From Yersinia frederiksenii ATCC 33641 (GTDB lineage Bacteria > Pseudomonadota > Gammaproteobacteria > Enterobacterales > Enterobacteriaceae): DNA of 64,000 nucleotides. This document shows positions 29,801 through 40,477 of the stretch, in pieces. Location: NCBI RefSeq assembly GCF_000754805.1, contig NZ_KN150731.1:4017886-4081885 (forward strand). The letters run 5' to 3'. Each line of letters opens with the position of its first letter. The first letter of the stretch is position 1. The translations under genes and the position numbers were made by a program. The notes under the pieces were generated by a model. That model worked only from the letters and a program-made list of their open reading frames with translations, did no database searches and was not told where the DNA came from.

Positions 29801-30573
29801 AGATTTTTTTGCTGCTGTTGCCAACCTGCTAGCCAGTGGATTTGGTTCTGATTAACTTGTTGCTCTGAAGCAAGTTGCTTTTCTTGTTCACCTAGAACAT
29901 CTATTTGTTGTGCTACAGCCTGGCGTTGATCTTCATTCATCAGTTCAATACCACTGGCGCGTTGATGCAAAGCATCCAGCGAGATCTTAGCTTGCTTATG
30001 TTGCTCAAATACATGCTCAGAAAGGCGGCCATAGATCTCGGTGCCGGTTAACTCTTCTAATAATTCGGCACGATCATTGGCATCAGCATTGAGAAACGCA
30101 GCAAATTGCCCCTGTGACAACATCATCGATTTGGTAAAACGGCCAAAATCCAGCCCGGTGATTGCCGCGACCATCTCCAACTTGTCTCGTACTTTATCTG
30201 CCAGGATTTTGCCGTTTTCGCAGAGTGCCAACTCAACTTTAGGGGCTTGCAGATTTCCTTCCGGGCTATTTTTGGCCCGCCGTTGACTCCAGAATGCGCG
30301 ATAGCGGGTACCTTTTACCTCAAACTCAACTTCAGCCAGTGACTCCGCAGTATGGCGAGTCATCAACTCATTCTGGCTGGGCGTGACAGTCAGTCGTGGA
30401 GTCTGGTGGTACAGCGCCAGACAAATTGCATCCAACAGGGTGGTTTTACCGGCCCCTGTGGGACCCGTGATGGCGAATAATCCGTTGCTGGTGAAAGGCT
30501 CGGCGGTGAAATCTATCTTCCACTCCCCTTGCAGAGAGTTAATATTCTTTAGGCGCAGGCTTAAAATTCTCAT
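26884..30573 (-). CDS. sbcC: Nuclease SbcCD, ATPase subunit SbcC
   Basis: 1229 residues against about 1048 in E. coli. Head motifs are intact: Walker [13 protein letters not shown] near 38-49, the signature [17 protein letters not shown] and Walker [13 protein letters not shown] near the C terminus. The zinc hook is CPLCG near 597, in the middle of two very long coiled-coil arms that are strikingly rich in glutamine. With SbcD it forms the Mre11-Rad50-type complex that cuts DNA hairpins and protein-blocked ends. Its ATG overlaps the sbcD stop by four bases. The added length is all in the coiled coil. Confidence 0.96.
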   Translation of the reverse strand: MRILSLRLKNINSLQGEWKIDFTAEPFTSNGLFAITGPTGAGKTTLLDAICLALYHQTPRLTVTPSQNELMTRHTAESLAEVEFEVKGTRYRAFWSQRRAKNSPEGNLQAPKVELALCENGKILADKVRDKLEMVAAITGLDFGRFTKSMMLSQGQFAAFLNADANDRAELLEELTGTEIYGRLSEHVFEQHKQAKISLDALHQRASGIELMNEDQRQAVAQQIDVLGEQEKQLASEQQVNQNQIHWLAGWQQQQKNLLEYQQQQKIIEQEYQQAQPELQRLARSEPAEKLRPLLRERSRSQQDLQQIQLRITTLAQQQQQLQAQLTPLAVALEQANLARQQQAAKQHEQETLIEQKVVPLDNLITHQQQMLEQLTAQLQQLRSKEQQGRQQLEQNEQQLRQTRQRLQQLAEYAHLNAHHQHWEKNLPLWREQFRQLHIQQQQSVESEQQLQLLVTLLNSLQQQTATLNEQDKQQQAALVQANSQAGSIQQQLSALEQLHPSAQLRQQLIELQQQRTVRQQLAALSPLAQQVQTQHDKQQQQLISQQQQLKQLEQQLAEKRQLYKQQKQHLIDLEALLDREKQIVSLEAERTKLQPGAACPLCGALDHPAIKEYQAVKPSETAVRVEELRLQVEQLFTAGTELRTQVENVQQQQLRLEQELQHSLQQLADYQQRWQTLTKPLALAFVLNDAVALATWLEQQEKSEQLCQQKLAEYEQLNQQYQQAKDMLAQAEQLQQKHQQQLALLLQRQQDTQQAQQQLLAQHQRQQDELARIRQGFSDALAAVSLSIPETSQQESWLAQREEENQRWHQYQLEQQQLELGQKALETQIENERRHLQEYVDQLSALGLQHQQAEILLQQQNHQRHALFGNSNVAEARQLLRQQQQQVELAQQNATTALQQAQSQLHLISGELAGLEQQHQQNQQRATTAQTELQQALVSSEFIDEAALTAALLSEEERQGLQQLKQQLSERQQQANIRLQQANEALEQYLQTCPAGVSPTTELALLQQQSEQLLAQLKANALRQGELRNQLESDAVRRNNQHALFEQIERSQQQYDDWSYLNHLIGSKEGDKFRKFAQGLTLDHLVYLANNQLSRLHGRYQLQRKTSDALELQVVDTWQADAIRDTRTLSGGESFLVSLALALALSDLVSHKTSIDSLFLDEGFGTLDAETLDTALDALDSLNASGKTIGVISHVEAMKERIPVQIKVKKVNGLGVSRLDNIFRVNQD

Positions 30574-31808
30574 GCGGATTGCTCCTCTGCGGCATCTTTA
30601 CCTTGCGTTATCTCTTCAACAACTTGATTGAACATTTGGCGCATACGTTGTTGGCGTGGCTCGGCTAAATCAGCCTCCAGTGCCAGCCTGCGCTCAAATA
30701 CATCAGATACACTCAGCTCATTAAGGGTTTCTTTTTCTTGTCGTTCGATACCGATATTGCGCTGCTCTTTACTGCGACGCAATAACACCACCTCTACTGG
30801 GAGTTCTGCGGTCAATGCTTGTATTCGTCTTTGAATATCAGTGAGATAGTCTTGAGTTGCAACCTCGATATCCAGCCATACCGGTAAACCTTGATGGTCA
30901 GCAAATTTAGCCAATTGTTGCTCTATTTGCGGTAAATCACCTTTGACTAACTGCATTGGCTGAAATTGTGGAATGAATAGTGGGGTAACTGACGACAGTA
31001 TTTGCTGAGTAAACTCCACCAGATAGACACTTTTCTCCTTACTTAACTCATCAAAACTCAAGGCGATGGGGGAGCCGCTATAACGAATGTGTTCAGTTTT
31101 AGCAACTTGTTGAGCACGATGGATATGGCCCAAAGCAATATAATCTGCTGGCGGAAAAGCTTGCGCCGGGAAAGCGTCCAATGTGCCGATGTAAATATCG
31201 CGCACTGAGTCACTGGTGGTCACGCCAACGGTGGTCAGATGCCCAGTGGCGATAATCGGTAAGGGTAGATTTAGCTCGCTACGCAGTTCAACCGCTCGTT
31301 GATAGAGCACCTGATAGTGACCTGCGATCGCTTCTTGCAATGCCAGTTGTTTTTGCCCACCAGATTCACCAGCCTGGCTGGTCACTAAATCACGTGGTCG
31401 TAGAAAAGGAATGGCGCACAGTACAGCTGCGGGCTGATGTTGGCGGTCTTTTAGAATAATGACTTGTTGATCCAGATGACTGCTGGCACAGGAAATTACA
31501 GTGGTATTCAGATAGGAAAGCAAACCTCGTGACTCATTCAGCGTTGAGACTGAATCGTGGTTCCCTCCCAGCACGACCAACTGGCAGCCAGTGGGTTGGA
31601 GTTCGACCACAAAACGGTTATAAAGCTCACGGGCATAGCTGGGGGGCGAGCCAGTATCAAATATGTCACCGGCAATAATTAACGCATCAACCTGGTTTTC
31701 TTCAATTTTATCAATGAGCCAATGCAGAAATGCCTGATGTTCGGCAGCTCGGCTTTTAGTGAAGAAATGTTGGCCTAAATGCCAGTCAGAGGTATGAATA
31801 ATGCGCAT
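30570..31808 (-). CDS. sbcD: Nuclease SbcCD, exonuclease subunit SbcD
   Basis: 412 residues with the metallophosphoesterase motifs of the Mre11 family: HTSDWHLGQ at 5-13, [11 protein letters not shown] near 47-57, GGNHDS near 81-86 and ATGHLTT near 187-193. It supplies the nuclease active site of SbcCD and uses manganese. It is the first gene of the sbcDC operon and is divergent from phoB. A C-terminal tail rich in Glu and Gln is slightly longer than in E. coli. Confidence 0.96.
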   Translation of the reverse strand: MRIIHTSDWHLGQHFFTKSRAAEHQAFLHWLIDKIEENQVDALIIAGDIFDTGSPPSYARELYNRFVVELQPTGCQLVVLGGNHDSVSTLNESRGLLSYLNTTVISCASSHLDQQVIILKDRQHQPAAVLCAIPFLRPRDLVTSQAGESGGQKQLALQEAIAGHYQVLYQRAVELRSELNLPLPIIATGHLTTVGVTTSDSVRDIYIGTLDAFPAQAFPPADYIALGHIHRAQQVAKTEHIRYSGSPIALSFDELSKEKSVYLVEFTQQILSSVTPLFIPQFQPMQLVKGDLPQIEQQLAKFADHQGLPVWLDIEVATQDYLTDIQRRIQALTAELPVEVVLLRRSKEQRNIGIERQEKETLNELSVSDVFERRLALEADLAEPRQQRMRQMFNQVVEEITQGKDAAEEQSA

Positions 31809-31993
31809 AAAACTCCCGCTATGGCAGGTTATCTTTCATGGAGTGGCGCTGATTATAAACGCTGTTAGCGGGATGTCGCGGCTAAAAAGAAGGTATGGTG
31901 GAAATCTCCGAGAAGCTTCGCAAATTTCAGTGCTGTATTTTGCAATTAACATGAAATTTATCACTATGCTTATTGCTTACGATAGCGTGATGT

Positions 31994-32011
31994 TTTTCAT
32001 AAAAATGTCAC
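31994..32011 (+). promoter_or_regulatory. Pho box upstream of phoB
   Basis: TTTTCATAAAAATGTCAC matches 14 of 18 bases of the PhoB-binding consensus CTGTCATAAATCTGTCAC. It lies 65 bases before the phoB start, as expected for an autoregulated phoBR operon induced by phosphate limitation. Confidence 0.75.
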
Positions 32012-32075
32012 AAAACTGACGCATAATGGCTCGCGACATAACATAGTGACCACTAACTTACTGGCAGGGTTGATG

Positions 32076-32765
32076 ATGGCAAGACGCATACTTGTGGTGG
32101 AAGATGAAGCACCAATCCGTGAGATGGTGTGCTTTGTGTTGGAGCAGAATGGTTACCAACCGTTAGAAGCCGAAGATTATGACAGCGCGGTAACGCGTTT
32201 GTCGGAGCCTTTCCCTGATTTGGTGCTACTGGACTGGATGCTGCCCGGTGGATCAGGTATTCAGTTTATTAAGCATATGAAACGCGAAGCACTGACGAGA
32301 GATATCCCGGTAATGATGCTGACTGCTCGTGGTGAGGAAGAAGACCGGGTACGCGGGTTGGAAGTGGGTGCCGATGACTATATTACCAAGCCATTTTCGC
32401 CAAAAGAGCTGGTAGCGCGCATTAAAGCGGTTATGCGTCGGATATCACCAATGGCAGTAGAGGAAGTGATTGAAATGCAAGGGCTGAGCCTTGACCCTTC
32501 CTCGCATCGCGTGATGGCGAATGAACAGGCGCTTGATATGGGGCCAACCGAATTTAAATTGCTGCACTTCTTTATGACCCATCCTGAGCGGGTATACAGC
32601 CGTGAGCAGTTGCTTAATTATGTCTGGGGCACTAACGTTTATGTAGAAGACCGCACGGTTGACGTGCATATTCGTCGGTTACGTAAGGCGCTTGAAGTTG
32701 ATGGTCATGACAAAATGGTACAAACCGTCCGAGGAACAGGATACCGTTTCTCAACGCGCTACTGA
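32076..32765 (+). CDS. phoB: Phosphate regulon response regulator
   Basis: 229 residues from the ATG at 32076, matching E. coli PhoB from [10 protein letters not shown] onward. Two earlier in-frame starts lack support. The receiver domain has its phosphorylation site at about D53 (LLDWMLPG), and the OmpR-type winged helix lies at about 130-229 with [15 protein letters not shown]. It activates genes for phosphate uptake under limitation after phosphorylation by PhoR. The Pho box upstream indicates autoregulation. phoR follows after 24 bases. Confidence 0.97.
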   Translation: MARRILVVEDEAPIREMVCFVLEQNGYQPLEAEDYDSAVTRLSEPFPDLVLLDWMLPGGSGIQFIKHMKREALTRDIPVMMLTARGEEEDRVRGLEVGADDYITKPFSPKELVARIKAVMRRISPMAVEEVIEMQGLSLDPSSHRVMANEQALDMGPTEFKLLHFFMTHPERVYSREQLLNYVWGTNVYVEDRTVDVHIRRLRKALEVDGHDKMVQTVRGTGYRFSTRY

Positions 32766-32789
32766 GTTTTCAGTGCCGGAGAATTCGTT

Positions 32790-34106
32790 GTGTTAGAACG
32801 TTTATCGTGGAAAACGCTGGCTTTAGAGCTGGCTCTTTTTTGTCTGCCCGCATTATTACTAGGTGCCTTTATTGGGTACCTTCCTTGGCTATTACTGGTT
32901 TCAGTGGTAGCGGCGCTGGTCTGGAATTTTTATAACCAACTCAAATTATCTCACTGGCTGTGGTTAGACCGCAGTATGACGCCTCCTGCTGGGCGTTGGA
33001 GCTGGGAGCCTATATTTTACGGTTTATACCAGATGCAGTTGCGTAATCGGCGGCGGCGGCGGGAATTAGCCTTGCTTATCAAGCGGTTCCGCAGTGGCGC
33101 AGAATCATTACCTGATGCTGTGGTGATAACCACCATTGACGGCAATATTTTCTGGTGCAATGGATTGGCCCAGCAACTGTTGGGGTTCCGTTGGCCGGAA
33201 GATAATGGTCAGCATATTCTCAACTTATTGCGCTACCCGGAATTTAGCCAGTATCTGCAGCAACAAGAGTTTTCTCGCCCCCTGACATTGCAATTGAATA
33301 ATGGTTATTACGTTGAATTCCGTGTGATGCCTTATTCCGAAGGACAATTGCTTATGGTTGCCCGGGATGTTACCCAAATGCGCCAGTTGGAAGGTGCCCG
33401 CCGTAACTTCTTTGCCAACGTCAGCCATGAACTGCGCACGCCGCTGACAGTATTGCAGGGGTATTTGGAAATGATGCATGACCAAGAGCTAGCAGGCCCC
33501 CTGCGTGAGAAAGCCCTCGGGACGATGCAGGAACAAACCAAACGGATGGATGGGTTGGTAAAACAACTATTGACGCTATCACGAATTGAAGCCGCTCCTA
33601 ATGTGGATATGAATGAGCAGGTGGATATTTCCCGCATGCTGAAGATGCTACAGCATGAGGTTCAGGCATTGAGTAATGGGCGTCATGAGATTACGTTTCG
33701 GATTAATGAGCAACTGAAGGTCTTCGGCAATGAAGACCAACTGCGCAGTGCGGTTTCTAACTTGGTCTATAACGCAGTCAATCACACACCTGAAGGGACT
33801 AAAATTGAGGTGTGTTGGCAACAAACGCCGCAAGGTGCACAGTTTCAGGTCAGTGATAATGGGCCGGGCATTGGTCCTGAGCATGTTCCGCGCCTTACTG
33901 AACGCTTCTATCGAGTGGATAAAGCACGTTCAAGGCAAACTGGCGGCAGCGGGTTAGGGTTGGCAATTGTGAAGCATGCATTAAGTCACCACGATGCCCG
34001 TCTGGATGTGATGAGCGAAATCGGCTTGGGAACGAGATTTATTTTTACCTTGCCGAATCGGTTGATTGTTCCGACGGTTTTAACCGAGAATGCAGTCAAA
34101 TCCTAA
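32790..34106 (+). CDS. phoR: Phosphate regulon sensor histidine kinase
   Basis: 438 residues starting with GTG. Two N-terminal membrane segments (about 8-27 and 30-46) are followed by a charged linker, a PAS domain, the dimerisation domain with H213 in [10 protein letters not shown], and an ATPase domain with N, G1 and G2 boxes ([32 protein letters not shown]). PhoR phosphorylates PhoB when the Pst transporter and PhoU signal low phosphate. The next gene starts only six bases after the stop, so it is cotranscribed. Confidence 0.97.
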   Translation: MLERLSWKTLALELALFCLPALLLGAFIGYLPWLLLVSVVAALVWNFYNQLKLSHWLWLDRSMTPPAGRWSWEPIFYGLYQMQLRNRRRRRELALLIKRFRSGAESLPDAVVITTIDGNIFWCNGLAQQLLGFRWPEDNGQHILNLLRYPEFSQYLQQQEFSRPLTLQLNNGYYVEFRVMPYSEGQLLMVARDVTQMRQLEGARRNFFANVSHELRTPLTVLQGYLEMMHDQELAGPLREKALGTMQEQTKRMDGLVKQLLTLSRIEAAPNVDMNEQVDISRMLKMLQHEVQALSNGRHEITFRINEQLKVFGNEDQLRSAVSNLVYNAVNHTPEGTKIEVCWQQTPQGAQFQVSDNGPGIGPEHVPRLTERFYRVDKARSRQTGGSGLGLAIVKHALSHHDARLDVMSEIGLGTRFIFTLPNRLIVPTVLTENAVKS

Positions 34107-34112
34107 GACTGC

Positions 34113-35117
34113 ATGGATACCAAGCTGATGATATGGGGAAAACGGGCGCTGTTGCATGCCATGCTGTGGTTTAGCTATGGCGTTTTAGCGCAATCGACGG
34201 CGCTAACGCCGATGGAGACTGCGCTGCCATCATCGTCAATTTCCGCTAGTCAAACTTTATCCGGCAATCTTTCCAGTGTTGGTTCTGACACTTTGGCCAA
34301 TTTGATGTCTTTGTGGGCCGAAGATTTCAATCATCATTACCCCGGTGTTAATCTGCAAATACAAGCTGCAGGTTCCTCGACAGCGCCTGCAGCACTGGCA
34401 GCCGGGGCCACCCAACTTGGCCCGATGAGCCGGCCAATGAAAGTTGCTGAAATCACGGCATTTACCCAACGCTATGGTTATCCACCACTTGCCGTCCCTG
34501 TGGCCGTTGATGCATTAGTGGTGTTTGTTCATCGAGATAACCCATTGAATAAAATAACCTTGCCTCAGCTTGATGCCATCTTCTCGCAAAATCGTCGTTG
34601 TGGGGAACTTCATCGAATTTCCCGTTTTGGTGAACTGGGGTTGGGGGGCAGTTGGGCGGGCCGTTCATTACAACGCTATAGCCGAAATTCAGCCTCAGGA
34701 ACATACGGTTTCTTTAAACATCAGGTATTGTGTGATGGGGATTTTTCTAATAATGTCAATGAATTACCTGGATCCGCATCCGTTGTGCAAGCCGTGGCTG
34801 GCTCATTAAATGGTATTGGCTATGCCAGCATTGGTTTTCGCAACACAGGGGTTAAGCCGTTGGCACTGGCGGTGAATGGTCAGGATTTTGTGATGCCAAC
34901 AGCCGAGAATGTCAAAGAAGGTAACTATCCATTGTCGCGTTATCTGTACATCTATATTAATAAAGCGCCAGGACAACCGCTGGAACCTTTAACAGCAGCC
35001 TTTCTTGAGCGTGTTTTATCACCCGAAGGACAAAAACGAGTCATCCATGACGGTTATTTGCCATTACCTCCCGAGATGCTCAGTCATACCCGAAAAGAGC
35101 TAGGTTTTGCTCATTAA
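34113..35117 (+). CDS. PstS-like phosphate-binding protein of the phoBR operon
   Basis: 334 residues. A signal peptide (hydrophobic LLHAMLWFSYGVLAQS, cleavage near 28) leads to a periplasmic-binding fold with the phosphate-binding pattern of the PstS group: VGSDTLANLM near the start, AAGSSTAPAAL, and NSASGTYGFFKH in the middle. It follows phoR by six bases, so it is presumably induced with phoBR at low phosphate. No permease genes accompany it. It may feed the Pst transporter or bind phosphate for sensing. E. coli lacks this gene at the locus. Confidence 0.85.
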   Translation: MDTKLMIWGKRALLHAMLWFSYGVLAQSTALTPMETALPSSSISASQTLSGNLSSVGSDTLANLMSLWAEDFNHHYPGVNLQIQAAGSSTAPAALAAGATQLGPMSRPMKVAEITAFTQRYGYPPLAVPVAVDALVVFVHRDNPLNKITLPQLDAIFSQNRRCGELHRISRFGELGLGGSWAGRSLQRYSRNSASGTYGFFKHQVLCDGDFSNNVNELPGSASVVQAVAGSLNGIGYASIGFRNTGVKPLALAVNGQDFVMPTAENVKEGNYPLSRYLYIYINKAPGQPLEPLTAAFLERVLSPEGQKRVIHDGYLPLPPEMLSHTRKELGFAH

Positions 35118-35450
35118 AATGTTAACGACTGGCTATAAATGATACAAATCATATGGCGTGTATTTCTCTAAATCTGGCATGATTGACTGGTTTGAAAAGA
35201 TTGTCTGGATGAAGACTCTGCTTTTGTGATCCTGACTTGCCTTTCTCCGCTATAAACGGTCTACTTACCGCCGTTGTTGACCTATTCCACCTGCAAATAA
35301 CTTCAAAAACACTGCATACTGACGAAATAGATTGCTTATTAACCGCTGGGATTTGCGTTTATCAGAGCTTTATATCGTTTCGATCACGTCGGAAAGGCCA
35401 CAACTTAGCACTTTTTCTTTTGGTCATTTAACTAGGCAACGCACACCACT
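35118..35450. other. Intergenic region before brnQ
   Basis: 333 bases with no convincing gene. A 64-codon frame at 35237-35431 has no ribosome site and no recognisable features. The sequence TTGACC near 35276-35281 may be a -35 box for brnQ, but no good -10 box is visible at the right distance. No terminator for the phoBR operon is evident. Confidence 0.4.
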
Positions 35451-36770
35451 ATGAGTCATCGTTTATCGTCTAAAGATATTATGGCATTAGGTTTTATGAC
35501 CTTTGCCTTATTCGTTGGAGCTGGCAACATCATCTTCCCACCGATGGTTGGTTTACAATCAGGTGAGCATGTGTGGTGGGCCGCTCTGGGCTTCCTGATT
35601 ACTGCGGTTGGATTACCGGTGATTACCGTTATTGCACTTGCTCGTGTGGGCGGCAGTATCGATGCTCTAAGTTCGCCAATTGGCCGTAGTGCGGGCCTGG
35701 TTCTGGCTACCGTCTGTTATCTGGCCGTCGGGCCACTATTTGCTATCCCGCGTACTGCCACGGTTTCCTTCGAAGTGGGTATCGCACCTTTGACCGGTGA
35801 TGGCCCGCTGCCGCTGTTTATCTATAGCGTGGTTTATTTCGCGCTAGTTATCGGGATTTCTCTGTATCCGGGGCGTTTGCTGGATACCGTCGGGCATATT
35901 CTGGCTCCGCTGAAAATTTTGGCGTTGGCTATTTTGGGTATTGCTGCCTTGATTTGGCCTGCTGGCCCATTGATTCCGGCAACCGATGCTTACCAACAAG
36001 TGCCATTCTCCTCAGGTTTCGTTAATGGCTATTTGACCATGGATACCTTAGGTGCGCTGGTCTTCGGGATAGTTATCGTCAATGCTGCGCGTTCACGTGG
36101 CGTCGTATCTCCGGGGCTGTTGACGCGCTATACAATTTGGGCTGGCTTGATTGCTGGTGTGGGTTTGACGCTGGTTTACCTGAGCTTGTTTAAGTTGGGT
36201 TCCGGTAGTGGCAGTTTGACGCCTGATGCCCAAAATGGTGCCGTAGTGCTGCATGCTTATGTTCAGCATACTTTTGGTGGGTTGGGGAGTGTGTTTCTGG
36301 CCGCTCTGATTTTCATCGCCTGCATGGTTACTGCGGTAGGCCTGACTTGCGCCTGTGCTGAATTCTTTGCTCAGTACCTGCCATTGTCATACCGGGCGCT
36401 GGTCTTTATCCTCGGTATTTTCTCAATGATGGTATCGAATCTGGGCCTGAGCCATCTGATTCAGATCTCTATCCCAGTACTGACGGCGATTTATCCACCT
36501 TGTATTGTGCTGGTGCTGATGAGTTTCACTTTACGCTGGTGGCGTCATGCCTCACGTATTGTGGCGCCAGTCATGTTGGTCAGCTTGCTGTTTGGTATCC
36601 TGGATGCGGTAAAGGCGTCGACATTCGCGCAATTCCTGCCGGAATGGACCCAGCATCTGCCACTAGCAGCACAAGGTTTGGCATGGTTATCGCCTTCACT
36701 GCTGGTATTCGTCGTCGTGGGGCTGTACGATCGGCTCTGCTGTCGCCAGGAAGTTGCTGCTAAGCAATAA
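35451..36770 (+). CDS. brnQ: Branched-chain amino acid transporter BrnQ
   Basis: 439 residues, identical in length to E. coli BrnQ, with about 12 membrane segments and the family segments [20 protein letters not shown] near the N terminus and [19 protein letters not shown]. It brings leucine, valine and isoleucine into the cell with sodium or protons (LIVCS family). The ribosome site is weak. The order phoR, brnQ, proY, malZ matches E. coli apart from the inserted binding protein. Confidence 0.96.
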   Translation: MSHRLSSKDIMALGFMTFALFVGAGNIIFPPMVGLQSGEHVWWAALGFLITAVGLPVITVIALARVGGSIDALSSPIGRSAGLVLATVCYLAVGPLFAIPRTATVSFEVGIAPLTGDGPLPLFIYSVVYFALVIGISLYPGRLLDTVGHILAPLKILALAILGIAALIWPAGPLIPATDAYQQVPFSSGFVNGYLTMDTLGALVFGIVIVNAARSRGVVSPGLLTRYTIWAGLIAGVGLTLVYLSLFKLGSGSGSLTPDAQNGAVVLHAYVQHTFGGLGSVFLAALIFIACMVTAVGLTCACAEFFAQYLPLSYRALVFILGIFSMMVSNLGLSHLIQISIPVLTAIYPPCIVLVLMSFTLRWWRHASRIVAPVMLVSLLFGILDAVKASTFAQFLPEWTQHLPLAAQGLAWLSPSLLVFVVVGLYDRLCCRQEVAAKQ

Positions 36771-36793
36771 CTGCACAGGCATAGGATATTTTT

Positions 36794-36820
36794 AGCCACG
36801 GCTCATCCCCGTGGCTTTTT
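36794..36820 (+). terminator. Terminator of brnQ
   Basis: GCCACGG (36795-36801) pairs with CCGTGGC (36809-36815), followed by five T residues. Confidence 0.85.
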
Positions 36821-36845
36821 GCTGAAAAAAGACGGGACAATGTTC

Positions 36846-38237
36846 ATGGAATTACCAGTCAAAAATAAGCTGAAGCGCGGCCTGACGACACGCCATATTC
36901 GCTTTATGGCATTAGGGTCAGCAATAGGTACCGGCTTATTCTATGGTTCGGCTGATGCAATAAGAATGGCAGGGCCTAGTGTATTATTGGCATATCTTAT
37001 TGGTGGCGTGGTGGCATTCATCATCATGCGCGCCTTGGGCGAAATGTCAGTCAATAACCCGCAAGCCAGCTCCTTCTCTCGTTATGCACAAGATTATCTT
37101 GGGCCAATGGCGGGTTATATCACCGGTTGGACCTATTGCTTTGAGATCCTGATTGTCGCTATTGCCGATGTGACTGCTTTCGGTATCTATATGGGGGTCT
37201 GGTTCCCAGATGTGCCTCATTGGGTATGGGTACTGAGTGTCGTCCTTATTATTGGCGCTATCAATATGATGAGTGTCAAAGTATTCGGCGAGTTGGAGTT
37301 CTGGTTCTCATTCTTTAAAGTTGCCACCATTATCATCATGATTCTGGCCGGTATTGGCATCATTATCTGGGGTATTGGTAACGGTGGGCAGCCGACCGGT
37401 ATTCATAATCTATGGACCAACGGCGGCTTCTTCAGTAACGGTTTTGTTGGCATGATCCTATCATTGCAGCTGGTGATGTTTGCCTATGGCGGTATTGAAA
37501 TTATTGGTATCACTGCCGGTGAAGCTGAAAATCCGAAAAAATCCATTCCAAAAGCGATTAACTCGGTGCCGTGGCGCATTCTGGTGTTCTATGTCGGTAC
37601 ACTGTTTGTCATCATGTCTATTTATCCGTGGAACCAAGTAGGCACTAACGGCAGCCCATTTGTTCTGACCTTCCAGCACATGGGAATTACCGTGGCGGCG
37701 GGTATCCTGAACTTTGTGGTTATCACCGCTTCATTATCCGCCATTAACAGCGATGTGTTCGGTGTCGGGCGTATGCTAAATGGGATGGCTGAACAGGGCC
37801 ATGCACCCAAAGCCTTTGCGGCAATTTCCAAACGCGGTGTACCCTGGGTCACAGTGTTGGTGATGATGTTTGCCATGTTGATCGCGGTCTATCTCAATTA
37901 CATTATGCCAGAGAATGTGTTCTTGGTTATCGCCTCGTTGGCGACTTTTGCTACTGTTTGGGTGTGGATTATGATCCTGTTCTCTCAGATTGGCTTTCGT
38001 CGTTCGTTGAGTAAAGATCAAATTAAGGCGCTGGATTTCCCGCTGCGTGGTGGCACCATCACCTCCGTGCTGGCAATCATTTTCCTGGTGTTTATCATCG
38101 GTCTAATTGGCTGGTTCCCTACCACCCGTATTTCACTGTATGTCGGGCTGGTGTGGATTGCCTTACTGTTGGTGGGCTATTACTTCAAGGTCAGCCATCA
38201 GAAGAAGCAAGCGATACTGGCGAAAGAAGCTGAATAA
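36846..38237 (+). CDS. proY: Cryptic proline permease ProY (APC family)
   Basis: 463 residues from the ATG at 36846, which sits eight bases after GGGA. In-frame ATGs at 36819 and 36840 lie in or too close to the terminator and ribosome site. Twelve membrane segments and the family motif [16 protein letters not shown] identify an amino acid/proton symporter, very close to E. coli ProY. In E. coli the gene is cryptic and its true substrate is debated. The gene is intact and followed by a good terminator. Confidence 0.93.
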   Translation: MELPVKNKLKRGLTTRHIRFMALGSAIGTGLFYGSADAIRMAGPSVLLAYLIGGVVAFIIMRALGEMSVNNPQASSFSRYAQDYLGPMAGYITGWTYCFEILIVAIADVTAFGIYMGVWFPDVPHWVWVLSVVLIIGAINMMSVKVFGELEFWFSFFKVATIIIMILAGIGIIIWGIGNGGQPTGIHNLWTNGGFFSNGFVGMILSLQLVMFAYGGIEIIGITAGEAENPKKSIPKAINSVPWRILVFYVGTLFVIMSIYPWNQVGTNGSPFVLTFQHMGITVAAGILNFVVITASLSAINSDVFGVGRMLNGMAEQGHAPKAFAAISKRGVPWVTVLVMMFAMLIAVYLNYIMPENVFLVIASLATFATVWVWIMILFSQIGFRRSLSKDQIKALDFPLRGGTITSVLAIIFLVFIIGLIGWFPTTRISLYVGLVWIALLLVGYYFKVSHQKKQAILAKEAE

Positions 38238-38256
38238 GACTGAATTGAACTCAATG

Positions 38257-38284
38257 TAAAGCCGGGAGATTTCCCGGTTTTTTC
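38257..38284 (+). terminator. Terminator of proY
   Basis: CCGGGA (38262-38267) pairs with TCCCGG (38272-38277), followed by six T residues. Confidence 0.88.
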
Positions 38285-38504
38285 TTATCTTCGGTATCTG
38301 GTCTTTGTCTCGCAGATATTCTAATTCATCTCTCTCCGCCCCCGGTCTCATCCCTGATATTTATGCCAACAGATGATGGGCTGCGCCCAATAACATGGCA
38401 CTGTTTATATCGATTAATTATTTTACGGGTGAATGTGTCGCGGCGTTAATGTCTGCACCAGATAGCCTTAACAGGAATGGTTTTGGTTAAATCAGGAGAG
38501 TTTT

Positions 38505-40334
38505 ATGCTGAGTGGTTGGCATTTACCGGTCACGCCTTTTGTCCGTCAACGAGGCGATGCATTACATATTACTTTATGGTTGCAGGGTGATAATTTACCC
38601 GAGCAGGTTTTCTTACGTTGTGAGCCAGATAACGAAGAGTGGCTGCTTAGCATGCAGGGGCTGCAACGTGATGATTTTTGGTGTTATCGCGCGAAATTAC
38701 CTTTACACGAAGGCCAGCCAACACGGCGCTATTGCTTCAAACTGTTGTGGAATGATGATCAGCAGTGGTTTGGCCCACTAGGATTTTCAAAGATACCGCC
38801 AGCGCAATTGGCGCAGTTTGCCATTGATCTGCCTGATAGTGGCCCGGATTGGGTTGCAGACCAGATTTTTTATCAGATATTCCCCGACCGGTTTGCCAGT
38901 AGCCAGGGTGAAGATGGCGTGCAGGAGGGCAGCTATACCCACCATGCTGCCGGTGTTTCTGTCTCTCGCCGAGAATGGCAACAACCGCTGGATGATACCA
39001 ATGCCGCCTCAACATTCTATGGCGGCTCTCTGACCGGTATCAGTCAAAAAATCCCTTACTTACAGCAATTAGGCGTTACCGCGCTGTATTTAAACCCGAT
39101 CTTTACCGCGCCCAGCGTCCATAAATATGACACGCAGGATTATTACCAAGTCGATCCTTATCTCGGGGGAGAGCAAGCCTTTCTGCAATTACGCCATGCC
39201 ACTCATAAGGCTGGGATCAAATTGGTGCTTGATGGTGTATTTAATCACACTGGTGATTCTCACCATTGGTTTGACCGCCATCAGCAAGGGGAGAATGGCG
39301 CATGCCACCATCAGGATTCACCTTATCGCAGTTGGTTTAATTTCTTCCCTGATGGACGAGCACTGGATTGGAAAGGTAATGCCAGCCTGCCAAAGCTCAA
39401 CTTTGCCAATGAAGGCGTGGTGAATACAATTTATCGCGGTGAAGATAGTGTAGTTCGCCATTGGTTAAAACCGCCATATAGCATTGATGGCTGGCGGCTG
39501 GATGTGGTGCATATGTTAGGGGAAGAGGGCGGAGCAAAAGGTAATTTACGCCATCTGGCAGGTATTTATCAGGCCGCGAAAGAAGAAAATCCTCAGGCTT
39601 ATATTCTGGGGGAGCACTTTGGTGATGCACGTAATTGGTTGCATGCCGGAGTGGAAGATGCCGCAATGAACTATATGGGGTTTGCCTTGCCGGTGCGCAG
39701 CTTCCTGGCCGGTCAAGATGTTGCCTATCACCCGATAAAACTGCAGGCTGAGGATTGTGCCTATTGGATGGATGAATACCGTGCTGGATTGCCTCATGGT
39801 CATCAACTGCGTTTATTTAACCAGTTAGATAGCCATGATACTGCCCGGTTTATCACTCTGCTCAATGGCGATAAAACCCGCATGCAAATGGCGCTGGTAT
39901 GGCTGTTTAGCTGGATTGGGGTGCCGTGCTTATTTTATGGGGATGAGATTGGGTTGGAGGGGGGGAATGACCCATACTGCCGTAAACCTTTCCCATGGGA
40001 TAAAGCGCTCTGGCAAGAGGACTTGCTGGGACTGTGCCAACGAATGGCAGCTTTGCGACACAAAAGCATGGCGCTGCGACGTGGTGGATGTCAGGTTATT
40101 CATGCCAATGGAGATTCTCTGATATTTATTCGTAGCTATCAGCGTGAGCGGGTGATGGTGGCCATACAGCGTAGCCGTGATGCTGATATTTTATTGCCGG
40201 TCTCTCCATTACTTAATGTTGCTCAATGGCAGCGTATTGAAGGTTCATCGGAGTTGGATGTCACGGATGCCGGTATCAATCTGCAACTGAGTGGCGAGAG
40301 TGTCACATTGTGGCGTGGAGTTGGTGAGCACTAA
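38505..40334 (+). CDS. malZ: Maltodextrin glucosidase MalZ (GH13)
   Basis: 609 residues, E. coli MalZ being about 604. An N-terminal beta-sandwich (1-110) is followed by a GH13 barrel with catalytic residues in GWRLDVVHML (nucleophile Asp), ILGEHFGD (acid Glu) and QLDSHDTARF (transition-state Asp). It removes glucose from the reducing end of maltodextrins in the cytoplasm. CAGGAGAG precedes the ATG. The sequences TCTCATCCC (38346-38354) and TTCATCTCTCTCC before it resemble MalT boxes only weakly. Confidence 0.95.
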   Translation: MLSGWHLPVTPFVRQRGDALHITLWLQGDNLPEQVFLRCEPDNEEWLLSMQGLQRDDFWCYRAKLPLHEGQPTRRYCFKLLWNDDQQWFGPLGFSKIPPAQLAQFAIDLPDSGPDWVADQIFYQIFPDRFASSQGEDGVQEGSYTHHAAGVSVSRREWQQPLDDTNAASTFYGGSLTGISQKIPYLQQLGVTALYLNPIFTAPSVHKYDTQDYYQVDPYLGGEQAFLQLRHATHKAGIKLVLDGVFNHTGDSHHWFDRHQQGENGACHHQDSPYRSWFNFFPDGRALDWKGNASLPKLNFANEGVVNTIYRGEDSVVRHWLKPPYSIDGWRLDVVHMLGEEGGAKGNLRHLAGIYQAAKEENPQAYILGEHFGDARNWLHAGVEDAAMNYMGFALPVRSFLAGQDVAYHPIKLQAEDCAYWMDEYRAGLPHGHQLRLFNQLDSHDTARFITLLNGDKTRMQMALVWLFSWIGVPCLFYGDEIGLEGGNDPYCRKPFPWDKALWQEDLLGLCQRMAALRHKSMALRRGGCQVIHANGDSLIFIRSYQRERVMVAIQRSRDADILLPVSPLLNVAQWQRIEGSSELDVTDAGINLQLSGESVTLWRGVGEH

Positions 40335-40365
40335 CTCAAGCACAGTGACCACCGTGCGAGATATT

Positions 40366-40390
40366 AAAAGCGGCCAAGCGCCGCTTTTTC
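40366..40390 (+). terminator. Terminator of malZ
   Basis: AAAAGCGGC (40366-40374) pairs with GCCGCTTTT (40380-40388), continuing into TTCTTT. Confidence 0.9.
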
Positions 40391-40477
40391 TTTAGGTGAG
40401 ATACTATATAAGACAGCGATAGAGCGTTATAACAGGTAGAGGCTATTGCCAGCTAACTTCACCGAAGGGAAAATGAT

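Noticed and set aside
35237-35431. 64-codon frame before brnQ
   Set aside because: No ribosome site, no clear domain or span pattern. Ordinary intergenic sequence is the simpler reading.
38323-38354. Possible MalT boxes before malZ (TCTCATCCC, TTCATCTCTCTCC)
   Set aside because: Only short partial matches to the core GGGGAKGAGG, in reverse orientation and without the usual spaced pairs. Mentioned in the malZ entry only.
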